From Iris pallida (lineage: Eukaryota > Streptophyta > Magnoliopsida > Asparagales > Iridaceae), in contig JANAVB010015600.1 in NCBI GenBank assembly GCA_029216955.1, forward strand, positions 27,227,182 to 27,291,181: DNA of 64,000 nt, given 5' to 3'. A program made the position numbers and the translations under genes. Shown one piece after another: positions 34,501-45,143 of the stretch (its first letter is position 1; every line of letters begins with the position of its first letter). The notes beneath the pieces are model-generated. The model was not told the DNA's origin, did no database searches, and worked only from the letters and a program-made list of their open reading frames with translations.

Positions 34501-37500
34501 CAGGCTGAGGTTCATATTCTATATGTTGAGGGAGTCTCGCATCCTCTCGCAGTCGATCCATAACGGTGTCTGACACCTGCTTTATGTGACTACTACCAGC
34601 TCCAGAATTACTGGGTGATAAAGCATTATTAGGCGATTGAGCAGGTTCATAACTGAGCTCCATTCTATTTCCTCTGATTTTATCTTCATCATATTGAGTG
34701 GACGTCTCAGGATGCCAATCCTCTTCCTCTTCAGCCTCTTCTTCTTTCTCAGAGTGTTCTTCTTCAGACTCTCTTGGATCCCCAGCTTCAGGATGGGTCT
34801 CTGATCCAGAATCCATGATATTCACATCAACATCTATTTCTTGAGATGGATGAATCTCAGGAACAGCAACAATAGCAAGCTCAGGTTCTTGAGTTTCAAT
34901 TTCCATGGACTCAGTATTGACTGCAGGTTCAGTCTCTTCTGGAATGTTAGTTTGAAGAATGATGTCTTTACAAACATTCTTCAATAACTCATCAGCAGCT
35001 GATAGTTCAGACGTTGGCACGTCCTCATCGCCTCTGGCCGAAGAAATGTTTTCTTCAACCTGAGTTTCTTCAATTTGATTAGGTTGAAAAGATGGAACTT
35101 CCGGTTGTTCCCTAACTTCTGCCCCGAGAGCTGGTTCTTCTTCTGAATATTCAATTTAATCATCTAATGCCTGGATGACACCCTCTTTCCCGTGCTCAAA
35201 AGGGATAATCTTCATCTCTGAAGGTTCAGCAGCTACTCCACTTGTCGTTGGGACAGTCGACTCTACCTCAGTCGGTTCAGCTGAAGTTGCTGGAAGATGA
35301 ACATGATCAGATTCTGTTCTCTCCATGGAAACCGCTTCATCGATCTCTGGCAAGATCCCTCCACTCATAATAGTTTCCAGGAGTTCATTGCCTTTCATCT
35401 TTCCGACAGTCTTCTTGACGTATCTGCCTCTCGATCTCCTTTTTATCAAAGGAGCATCGTCTTCATCTGTATCTTCATCTTTGTCGGCAGCATCGTCTTC
35501 ATCAACGGGGATGCCACCTAGAGATGAGGTGGCAGTTATTGAAACTCATTTCTTCTTGGAAGTCTGAGACTTAGTACTCTTTTTAGAGACTGTCTCAGAT
35601 TCATCACTTCGTTTCCTCTTAGAGATGGACACGAATATTGGAGGAAGAACTTCATCAGGAAAGTTTTGCTCCAAAGATAATTCATATAAGGGCTCAACTT
35701 TCGCAGTCTCATCTTCAGGTTCCGGAGTAAATCGTTGAATAACAATCTTCTTCTTCGACCTCTTTGATGGAGCTTGGTCGTCTTCTGCAACAAAAGTCTT
35801 CAAATGAAAACTCGGCACGAAAGTGCTCGATGAAACATAGAAGCGGGCGTATGTATAGAGCATTTTCGTCCCCGCCCTGGATAAAGGATTCGGCATAGAG
35901 AATTCCAACTTTTGTATCTCTAGCCGTGAAGTATCTCCATGCCCGAGCACCATCAATTAGTCCTCCACGAGCAGAAAGGCATGTGGTGGCATTCCCAACA
36001 TGAAGTTGGTCATATCCGAATTGCCGAGCAAATCGGCTCGGTAGATATGGTTCTAAGTACGTCATTTCTTCATGACGATATACCAGTTAAGATGGCTGAA
36101 TCCGCTGCAGCCATTGAAAAGCTACGTCATCTAGCCTGTACCCTTTTTTTCCATCTATCATGTTCAGAGGCATGCTCTCATAACCCAGTGGCGAAGGAGC
36201 ACATTGAATCGACCAATGTGATGATCGGTTCAAAACATTTCTGCATTCTGGAAGAGTGTGAACCTTCCAGAAAGTTTCTCCGGCGTACTTCTCTAAAAAG
36301 AGGCTGCCGCTCCCTCTTGCTCCCGGAGGTATCAGACCGTCGTGATGAAGAAGAAGCCAACCATACAAATAAGTATATGGCATCTCTATTCTTGGGAAGG
36401 GATCAGTCATCTTCCTTTGATCAGACAACATAGTGGTTACAAAATTTCGAAGACCTGCATTCAGCATGCAAGTCATTGCTGATAATAAATCTGTCTTGTA
36501 ACCATACATGAGACGCACTGCTGCAAAAATGACGCCTCTATGTATCCTATCGAAAGAGCTGGAGCCAGAAACAACAAATCTTCTTAGCCAGAGGGAGAGG
36601 AATCCAGCTAAATGACCTTTCTTCGACAAAAGTTTTCCACTTTGTCTAACATATGACCTGAAAGTGGTTCCAGCTTTGAATTCATACCAATCTTCATTGA
36701 TTGTAAAATCTTTGCAATCATATTTCTCCAGCAGATTGGTGATTTCACTTTCAGAGAGGGGCTTGAAGGAATTAATCTGATACTTCCTTTTCTTATTTAT
36801 CTTCTTCTCATCTTTTTCACGATTCATGAATAGATAAGACATCCACTTCTGGATATGGAAGCCGGCTTCATCTTTATTATTTTTATAATAAAGAGTACAT
36901 GTGCCGAAATGGCACATCAATTCTTCAAACAGATACACCATCTCCGGGTTCTTCTCCGATAAAAAATTCAGCTCTTCTGTTGTAGGCACATATTCTTCAT
37001 ATGGCAATGTGCCTGTGGGTAGATGGGAGATGTATTCCATCTCGTGAAGAGCAAAACCCATCTCCCCTTTGGGAGTCATAAAGGTTCCTGTCCGGTAATT
37101 ATATCTCTCAACCAAGGCCAGGAATAAAGATGGATTGGGTTTGAAGCCGTAAGAAGAATTGAAGATTGCGTCATAAACATTTATCTGCTTCAAATCATTA
37201 TCATATTTATCCAGAACCCAGCGGACTAGAGTTCTCCACCTCATGTTCTCCTGATTCATTAAGCCTATCATTCTCGACGTTGAGTCAGTGGGATAAAATG
37301 CCTTATCATTCGCCATGAATTCATTTATGAAGACAGGTGTCCTGAATGGTATCAATATAGACGAGTCTTCTGGTGGCACACATCCTGGCTTCAAACCACG
37401 AAACAAAGATACATGATTCTCTGGAGCACTATAAAATCCATCTTTCTTATAGATAATTTGGCTCGCCTTTGCTTCTTGATTTTCTGTTAGATGCCATGAC

Positions 37501-37870
37501 ATTTTTCTCGGGTAACTAGCGTGCATGAATCGCATGATAGACAAACCCCTAGATACCTTCGGCCAGTACATGGGCTTCCTTGTATCACCTTCAAAATAGA
37601 AGTAGACCTTCTCCCTGATGCTTTTTGGTTGTGACTTATGTTCTATGGCATCCCCAAACAGAAAAGCTGGTTTCTTATGGAACACCAGGTCAAGACTCTG
37701 AAATGGTTCACCATTTATCAGACAGAGCAGAGTGGTATGATCTTGATTCTTCAACAAAGATAGTCTGGCTTCAGGAGTGTCAAATTGAGGAAACTTTACA
37801 TGAGACAAGTCATGTTTGAATGAAAAGCTCATATATCCTTCATATTCAGCCTCTTCACTTCGAATGTCCA

Positions 37871-38464
37871 CTACAGAAAAGAAAAGAAGAAAAGATCAGA
37901 CATGTTTTGTCACGCAAATTTCAGAAAAATTTATGTCTACGAGCCTTATGCGTGTTTAACAGTGTTCAAAGAAAATTTCATAAGTCACGCAGACTTCAGA
38001 CAAAGATCAAAAAGACACGCTGAATGATTTATTCACGCATGTGATTAATTCACACAAAGTCTAGACAGATTAGAATGAAAAGTCACGCATCATTGCCAGA
38101 ATCATATTGAAATGAAAATGACAAAAAATACGCTGACAGATCAAGACTAATCTATCCAGATGATGACTCTCAGAAGTCTGCGTGAATAATTCAACATTTG
38201 ACATCTCTGCCAACATATGAAAAATCACGCAGAGTCATGAGAGCCATGCTTATTTGCGTAAAACACAGAGCTTCGTAAACACGAAGATGCGAAGTATGGC
38301 CAACCCTAAAGAGGGGGCATACTTTATTAATATCCTTTGCCCTAAGAAGGGGGAATATATTTCGAAAGTTCATTATTGATTGTTTTAAGAATCCTAAGAT
38401 TTCTATGTGGAGTTCATCTTCATCAGTTCGTCTTCATCAGTTCGCATCCCCATCTGTCACTTAC
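37871..38464 (-). other. Predicted first intron of the antisense gene (594 bp)
   Basis: Donor CAAC|GTAAGTGA (minus strand, 38464) is a near-consensus plant 5' splice site; acceptor TTTTCTTTTCTGTAG ends at 37871. Exon 1 ends after the first base of a codon and exon 2 supplies the other two, giving Leu with no stop. The body holds about eight ACGC(A/T)GA-type motifs related to those in LTR D. Confidence 0.75.
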
Positions 38465-38573
38465 GTTGCATAGGGGGATGAGTAGCTTCGTGGCGAGGAA
38501 GTCTGTCGGTGGTGGCACGCGAAGACGTCACAGGGGCCTTGCCCTTAGCCTGAGCGTCGATCTTAGGAGCCAT
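38465..38573 (-). CDS. Exon 1 of the antisense gene (36 codons)
   Basis: ATG at 38573-38571 in the context GCAATGG, with G at -3 and +4. The peptide begins MAPKIDAQAKGKAP, is basic and of low complexity, and stays open up to the donor at 38464. It is preceded by a CT-rich leader and, about 100 bp upstream, a TATA box. I know no family for this peptide; its support comes from the splice signals and frame continuity with exon 2. Confidence 0.65.
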
Positions 38574-38674
38574 TGCTGAGAAGGAGAAGAAGAAGTCAGG
38601 GAAGACGAAGTTTCTTTTCTGTGTGGGATTTTCTCTCTCTAAAGCAAGTAAAGAAAGAGGGAAGTGATTTATGG

Positions 38675-38686
38675 CCTTTTTATAGG
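38675..38686 (-). promoter_or_regulatory. TATA box of the antisense gene
   Basis: CCTATAAAAAGG on the minus strand, about 100 bp before the exon 1 ATG. The sequence between them is pyrimidine-rich (CTCTTTCTTTACTTTGC, TTCTTCTTCTCCTTCTC), like many plant 5' leaders. It lies 212 bp inside the 3' LTR boundary and fires away from that LTR. Confidence 0.65.
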
Positions 38687-38880
38687 TTCACGAAGAATTT
38701 CAAACGGCAAAGTCGTCATTTGCTTCAATATAGGAGTTTTGCACGGGATCCTAAACCGCACAGAATCCCAACAGCCCAATCATTTCGGAAGAAATATTTC
38801 CCTGAATCATCTCAGCGTGACTAAATTCATTTTATCATCTCGATTTCAAATTATTTCGAAATAATTTATCATTTTTCGAA

Positions 38881-38897
38881 AACTTTGAAGGGGGTTT
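38881..38897 (+). promoter_or_regulatory. Polypurine tract of element D
   Basis: AACTTTGAAGGGGGTTT directly before the 3' LTR start TGTAGGCCTC. It is almost the same tract as in element C. Confidence 0.75.
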
Positions 38898-39840
38898 TGT
38901 AGGCCTCAAAAATGAAGTCACGCTGAGTTAATACAGTCTATCAGAACAATGTCTAAAATACACGCTGAGTTCTATCAGACCATTTCCTCAAATATATGCA
39001 GAGTTTAAATGGTACACAGAGACAGCTCATCATTTGTCAGAGTGTCATTATGACTGACAGCACGACAGTCAAAGAATGTCTCCTCGTATGCCACGTATGC
39101 ACGGGACTCAAGAGATCTCAGCCGACTATTACGTGACTTTCAAAATCTTCCTCAACAAGATTCAGTCTTCATCAAGTTGGCGTACCAAAAAGACCTTATT
39201 GTCATTTAATGTGACTGACAAGACAATCAATGTCAGAGATTTTATGTCAGTCGAGGCACGTCGAATCAAGACAGCTGGCCGTTCTGTCTCAAGTCTGCGT
39301 GTATTTTGAACTTCTATTTTCCTTCCTCAAGTTTGCGTGAATTTTGAGCTTTCTGTCTCAAGTTGGCGTGTATTCTGAAGCCTTCTGCCCCAAGTCTGCG
39401 TGAATTTCATCATCAACCAGTTGGCATGAATTTTATCTCAAATTATCAGATTGGAGTACGTGGCAGACATGCCACAAATCTCTCGTATGCGTGCTCAGTA
39501 ACTTGCACACGACTCATGCACGATTGCCATGTGTCCAACAGTTACAGGCCACGTCTAGTAACTGCTCATTAACCTTGCATACGTTTGAGTCCTGCGTGAT
39601 TATCAACTATGCATAGATTATGAAGAAAGTTATCTTTTCAGTTATTTCTGACTCTATAAATAGAGTCCTTTTCTCATTCATTGTACAGATATACAGAATA
39701 TCTAAATTGTTGTCGAATTCTTGAGAGCTTTTCTTCTTCGCATCGTCCAAGGGATAAAGCGATCGTCTTCTAGATCGGATTCCTACAGTTGTATTTTTCC
39801 AGAAACACAATAAATAAAGTGAATTTATTTATGGAAAATA
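38898..39840 (+). mobile_element. Element D, 3' LTR, 943 bp
   Basis: Partner of 27711-28653. It ends GAAAATA where the 5' copy has GAAAACA, so the terminal CA has mutated to TA. It is followed by the duplication GGGAT. It contains the same U3 repeats (39288-39437) and palindromic TATA box (39655-39663). Confidence 0.95.
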
Positions 39841-39845
39841 GGGAT
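39841..39845. repeat. Target-site duplication GGGAT of element D (right)
   Basis: Matches 27706-27710. The next base continues the copia integrase in frame. Confidence 0.92.
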
Positions 39846-40974
39846 TGCATCCCAATTGACTGCACCTGGAACGTCCCAGCAGAATGGTGTAGCCAAAAGA
39901 AGGAATAGAACTCTTATGGAGATGGTTAGATCAATGATGAGTTATTCGGATTTGCCAGATTCGTTTTGGGGATATGCCTTAGAGACTGTAGCTTATATTT
40001 TGAACTTGGTTCCTTCTAAGTCAGTACCTCTTACTCCCACAGAGCTGTAGATTGGGCGTAAGCCTAGTCTGAAATATGTTCGCATTTGGGGTAGTCCAGC
40101 ACATGTGCTGAATGGAAAAGTAGATAAGTTAGAATCTCGTACAGAAGTACGCTTGTTTATAGGCAATCCAAGAGGAACGAAAGGAGATTTATTTTATAGT
40201 CCTAAGGATCAGAAGGTCATTGTTAGCACCAATGCCCGATTCTTAGAGGAAGACTATGTGATGAACCATAAACCCACAAGTAGAGTTGTTCTAGAAGAAC
40301 TAAGACGTGAGACACCAAGTACTTCAGTACCAATAGTACAAGAGGATGAACCACAAATAACTGCACAACGTGTCACAAATGTTACACCACAACCGATAGT
40401 GCCTCGTCGTAGTGGGAGGGTTGTGATACAACCTGATAGATATATGTTCTTGGGAGAGTCATCATATTTCGTCCCTGAGGAACAAGATTATGATCCCTAT
40501 ACCTACAATAAAGCACTCTAAGATAAAGATGCAGAGTCTTGGCAAAAAGCAATGATATCTGAAATAGAATCTATGGATTCTAATCAGGCCTGGAAGTTTG
40601 TAGAACCACCCGTTGGTGTAAAAGCCATTGGATGCAAGTGGGTCTATAAGAGAAAAAGAGGATCAGACGGTAAGGTTGAAACCTTTAAAGCTCGGCTTGT
40701 AGCAAAAGGTTTTACTCAAAGAGAGGGTATCGATTATGAGAAAACCTTTTCTCCTGTAGCCATGCTTAAGTCTATCCGGATTCTTTTATCTATTGCAGCT
40801 CATCTCGATTATGAGATTTGGCAAATGGATGTCAAGACAGGTTTCCTTAATGGAAGTCTTGAGGAAGACATCTATATGAAGCAACCAGACGGGTTCATTG
40901 AAAAGGGCCAGGAGCATCTTGTTTGTAAGCTCAAGAAGTCCATTTATGGACTTAAGCAAGCTTCCAGATCTTAG
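39846..40974 (+). pseudogene. Ty1/copia Pol, second part: integrase C-half and RT N-half
   Basis: Resumes the frame broken at 27705 with [20 protein letters not shown]. In copia integrases this block carries the third catalytic acidic residue (NGVAERRN); here it is Lys, so the enzyme would be dead even without the insertion. The integrase C-terminus with WGSPAHV follows, then RT with FVEPPVGVKAIGCKWVYKRK, ARLVAKGF and the WQMDVKTGFLNG block. Stops: TAG at 40048-40050 and TAG at 40972-40974, both at positions where the family normally has Trp, and TAA at 40519-40521. Confidence 0.92.
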
Positions 40975-42041
40975 AACAAATGTTTTGATCAGGTGATAAA
41001 ATCCTATGGATTTGATCAATGTCAGGATGAATCATGTGTATACAGAAAGTGTGACAGAAACGTGGTGGTATTCCTAGTACTTTATGTGGATGACATCTTG
41101 CTCATTGGAAACAATTGAAGGTGTTATCTGATGTAAGGGTATGGTTATCCAAACAGTTTGATATGAAGGACTTGGGAGAAGTAGGTCACATCCTTGGGAT
41201 CAAAGTTCTACGAGATCACAAGAAAAGGATGTTGGGCTTATCCCAAGCTTCCTATATCGATACTGTACTAACTCGTTTTAGTATGCAAAATTCTAAGAAA
41301 GGTTTCTTACCTTTCAGACATGGAATTGCTCTATCAAAGGAGCAGTGTCCGAGGACACCTAAAGAGATAGAGAACATGAAAGCAGTTTCTTATGCTTCAG
41401 CAGTAGGAATCTTAATGTATGCAATGCTATGTACGAGACCAGACATCTGCTTTGCCGTAGACATGGTCAGCAGATATCAGTCTAACCCAGGACAAGAGCA
41501 CTGGACTGCCATAAAGCATATTTTGAAGTACCTGAAAAGGACTAAAGAGTATATGCTAATTTACCAGGCAGATAGTTTAGTTTCCTTGGGGTATACAGAC
41601 TCAAATTTTCAGTCAGATAGGGATTCCAGGAAATCTACCTCAGGTTATGTGTTTACTTTGAAAGATGGAGCCATTATGTGGAGGAGTATCAAGCAAAAAT
41701 GTATTGCTGATTCCACCATGGAAGCCGAGTATGTGGCAGCCTCTGAGGCAGCTAAAGAAGCGGTTTGGCTCAGAAACTTTCTGTTGGACTTGGATGTGGT
41801 ACCTAGTTTGCCTAAGTCTAGTACACTTTATTGTGATAATAGTGGTGCAGCTTCAAACTCGAAGGAACCACGAGCCCATAAGACTGGCAAACACATTGAG
41901 TGCAAGTACCACCTTATACGAGATTTCGTAAAGAAAGGAAAAGTTACTGTGATCAAGATAGCATCAGCCGACAACCTAGCTGATCCCTTTACAAAGAGCT
42001 TACCAGCTAAGGCTTTTGATAGTCATGTTGAGGGAATGTGA
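40975..42041 (+). pseudogene. Ty1/copia Pol, third part: RT catalytic block and RNase H
   Basis: After the TAG at 40972 the frame carries DESCVYRK and the RT active-site block LYVDDILLIGNN (about 41079-41114). A single missing base near 41114 then shifts the frame to the ORF 41115-42041. That ORF holds DLGEVGHILGIKV, TRPDICFAVDMVSRY and the RNase H domain with GYTDSNFQSD, STMEAEYVA, LYCDNSGA and a HIECKYHLIRD block. It ends at 42041, 90 bp before the 3' LTR. The order integrase-RT-RNase H defines Ty1/copia. Confidence 0.92.
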
Positions 42042-42130
42042 GTCAGATATGTAGCAACATGGCTTTAAGTATAAGTGGGAGATTTGTAATAGTATACTGA
42101 AAAGCAATGCTTTGAGTATAAGTGGGAGAT
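42042..42130 (+). promoter_or_regulatory. Copia 3' untranslated stub with polypurine tract
   Basis: Contains AGTATAAGTGGGAGAT twice, at about 42069-42084 and 42115-42130. The second copy directly precedes the LTR start TGTTAGGG and is the functional polypurine tract; the first is a duplicate. Confidence 0.75.
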
Positions 42131-43400
42131 TGTTAGGGTTATATACTAAAAGCATCACCTTTTTAGTAACCTTATTTCCTTAAATTTTGAATGAGAATCA
42201 TATGGGCAAATGTTTGCATATTGTATTTGTTGTAAGTGTTAATGCAAATGTCTGATATTCTATATTGTAGATAATATGGTGTGTGGTGTCACACAGAAGA
42301 TCATATTATCAGTTCTCTATGGAGTATATAAATAGTTCATAACCTAGATGGACTTGGACAATCTATTGGAAAGGTTGTAGTGTAATCTGGTATTAGTCTA
42401 TCTTGACTATAGGTTTACACTAGTACACTTTGTGTGTATTGAACATGACCACTTGAGGTTGTTCTCTTTGTACTGACTACATAAGAGAATAAACACCTCT
42501 GTTATTATGGATGCTTGTGCTCTTAACCCGGATATAATAACGGACATATATATGAATTGTGCATTATTTTGACTCATAAAAGAGTGAGATTCATTATGGA
42601 TCAACAACCTCTATGAATTGGGTAATAACATTGTATGTATGATGAGCTGTTGATTATAAATGGAATCCATGTCCCGATACATCGGGTTGATGATGTCCCC
42701 TTAAAGAGCTCATAAGGATTGTCATGTAAACCCTGCAGGTGGATTATATCTGACATGACAAATAAAGTTGAGCGGTACTACTTAAGGATAAAAGATGTCG
42801 AATCAATATAGTTGTCAGTAACTTAATTTGATCGACGGACATACGATATCTTAACATGGGGAGCCAAACGAGCATATAATAAAAGGAGCCTACAAACATA
42901 ATTTGGGATTAGGGAGGTAGTGCAACAATAGCTCATTAGTGGACCGAGCTATTGTTAATGGGCCTGGATTGTGTGTTCGGACTGAACACGGGATATCCAG
43001 ATCCGTTAGGAGGCCTAACCCTAATTTTTTCTCATGGTCCCTGCCGTAGCCTATATATATCCTCTATTCTCTGGCCGCCAGATTACCGATCAGAAATCTG
43101 AAACTTTATCTAAATTCGTGATTCACGTAAGGAGAGAAAGAGAGGGCTGCCAAGGAGAAGAAAATGTTGGAAGATCGTCGCCCACACGACGTCCAACTCG
43201 AGGAAGGAATACATACAGAAGATCTTGGGGTCGTCCGCGCGAGATTGCCAGGAATTACTTGTCTCCTTTCTGCCACAGGTATAATTCGTGAACCCTAGTT
43301 TCCGCCTATGAAGGATTAGAAAATATATTAGATCTGTTTAACTTTCTATCGATCAATACGCACACCAAAGGAAGGGTCATGGGAATCCCCAGTTATATCA
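42131..43400 (+). mobile_element. Ty1/copia element, 3' LTR (1270 bp)
   Basis: TGTTAGGGTT to AGTTATATCA. The first ~863 bp match the 5' LTR. The rest, with TATA-like CCTATATATATCC at 43050, a leader and a donor-like CCACAGGTATAATT at 43274, is absent from the 5' LTR. The right flank ATATGAAGAACCC is the minus-strand RNase H of element C, confirming insertion into that gene. Confidence 0.9.
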
Positions 43401-44208
43401 ATATGAAGAACCCTTCCAAGGACGTAATAATGGCGATTGCTATTTGATGATAGGGGATCATGTCTTCATGGCGAACTTCATATGAACCCCGGATCTGATT
43501 AACGATTAACTGTGAATCGCCATATGCTTCCAGGTACTCTACCCCCAGTTCATTTGCAAGTCGGAGGCCGATAACCAAGGTGTTGTACTCGGCCACATTG
43601 TTTGAACAAGGTTCCGTGAGGGAGTATGCCCGATTGATTACCAACCCATAGGAAGAAACCAGTACCACTCCGACTCCAACGATGATATTGCCCTTGGGCC
43701 CGATTCTTGAAGCACCGTCGAAGAACATTCGCCAGCCGGTATCATGGGAAGCCATATTTGAATTGGTGACCTCGTCAGGGATCTCTTCATATATTCTGGT
43801 TGTCTCCGAACCTGGATAGGCAGCTAAAAAGTCTGCCAAAGCTTGACCTTTAACAGCCTTCTGCGGGACGAAAATCATGTCGTAGGGGAACAATAATATC
43901 GCCCAGGTAGCGAGATGAGAGCTGAGTGCACCTGGTTTGGTCATGAGGATCCTGAGGGGGTTGACTTGTGATATAACATGGATGGTCTGTCCTGTAACAT
44001 AGTGTCGCATCTTCTGAATGGCGAATACCAAAGCGAGGCACTCATTCTCCATGGCGGTGTATCTATGCTCAGGCCCTATCATCATTCGACTGAGGTAATA
44101 GATAGCTTGTTCATGCCCCGCATCATTATTTTGTGCTAGTAGAGCGCCGAGGGAATGCTCCATCGCTCGTACATAAAGTAAAAATGGCTTTCCAGGAACT
44201 AGAGCCAC
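43401..44208 (-). pseudogene. Element C RNase H, main part
   Basis: Begins on the minus strand with LVPGKPFLLYVRAMEHSLGALLAQ and the retroviral-type RNase H remnant (ENECLALVFAIQKMRHY, ADFLAAY). The plant Tat second RNase H follows, with WRMFFDGASR, NNVAEYNTL and AYGDSQLIVNQIRG. It ends at SLEGFFI where copia is inserted; 24539-24321 continues it. No internal stop, so this is one of the better preserved parts of C. Confidence 0.92.
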
Positions 44209-45143
44209 CAGGACTGGAGGTTTCGACAGATATTCGTTAATATTGTCAAAGGCACGTTGGCACTCTTCATCCTATACGAAGGAGACGCCTTTCTTCATGA
44301 GGTGTGTGAATGGTTGACATCGTCCGGAGAGGTTAGAGATAAACCTTCTGATATAAGCTAGCCTCCCTTGAAGGGCTCTGAGCTCACGAAGATTTCTCGG
44401 GGGACCCATCTCCATGATTGTCTTTGTTTTCTCAGGGTCTATATGGATACCCAACCTAAGAATTTCCCGCTGGATACGCCCAAGAAGGATTTGGTGGGAT
44501 TCATCTTTAAGTTGTGTGCTCGCATCAGGTCGAATACTATCCTCAGATCGTGTAGATGATCTTCCTTAGAGCGACTTTTGACGACGATGTCGTCGACATA
44601 ACATTCCACTATCTTATGCAGGTGGTCTCTGAAGATGATACACATAGCTCGCTGATATGTGGCGCCGGCATTCTTTAAACCAAAGGGCATGACTGTGTAG
44701 CAGTATATGCCAATCGGCGTTCGAAATGAAGTATGTCTTTCATCGTCAGGAAACATCTTGATTTGGTTGTATCCTGAGAAGCCATCCATGAACGACATGC
44801 ACTTAAAGCCATATGTGTTTTCAATCATTATGTCCGTAATAGGAAGAGGGAACTCATCTTTAGGACATGCTTCATTCAGATTACGAAAGTCGATGCAAAT
44901 TCGGATCTTCCTATTCTTCTTGAGGACCGGTACTATGTTGGCTACCCAGTCTGGATGTTGTTCCTCACGGATGAAGCCACTGGCTATTAGTTTGTTGACC
45001 TCAACTTCGATAGAATTCATGACGTCTGGGCGAAACCGTCGTTGCTGTTGCTTGACCGGCTTTGCGTCCGGACGAATGTTGTGCTTATGGAGTGCAACCT
45101 CGGGGTTTAGCCCTGGCATGTCTTCATAGCTCCAAGCGAACAC
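44209..45143 (-). pseudogene. Element C reverse transcriptase
   Basis: FAWSYEDMPGLNP, RFRPDVMNSIEVEVNKL, CIDFRNLNEACP, FMDGFSGYNQI, TSFRTPIGIYCY, MPFGLKNAGATYQRAM and catalytic CYVDDIVVKS are all present in one frame (44439-45143). A frameshift at about 44440-44454 splits off the thumb part (44272-44454, with GRLAYIRRFISNLSGRC). A TAG at 44272-44274 stands where element D has Trp. The RT is over 80% identical by eye to that of element D. Confidence 0.93.

Larger units (their letters stand above)
33535..38573 (-). pseudogene. Antisense three-exon gene of element D: PMD-like protein with coiled-coil tail, decayed
   Basis: Proposed model, read on the minus strand: exon 1 38573-38465, intron 38464-37871, exon 2 37870-34501, intron 34500-34428 (or to 34425), exon 3 34427-33535, stop TAG. 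Both introns are GT-AG and both junctions keep the frame; the product would be about 1,450 residues. Exon 2 has an N-terminal ~620-residue region with SKKGHLAGFLSLWLRRFVV and YLPSRFARQFGYDQL, which I recognise as typical of plant mobile domain (PMD) proteins. Basic stretches (KRSKKK, KRKRSDE) and a long Glu/Ser/Pro-rich segment follow. Exon 3 is a long charged coiled coil. Breaks: TAA at 36087-36089, a frameshift near 35855-35880, TGA at 35546-35548 and TAA at 35156-35158. MAIN/MAIL1-type PMD proteins of plants act in gene expression and transposon silencing; a role here is inference. Confidence 0.8.

Noticed and set aside
38191..38373. 60-codon ORF in the antisense gene's first intron
   Set aside because: It lacks similarity and lies between strong splice signals; it is more simply explained as intron sequence.
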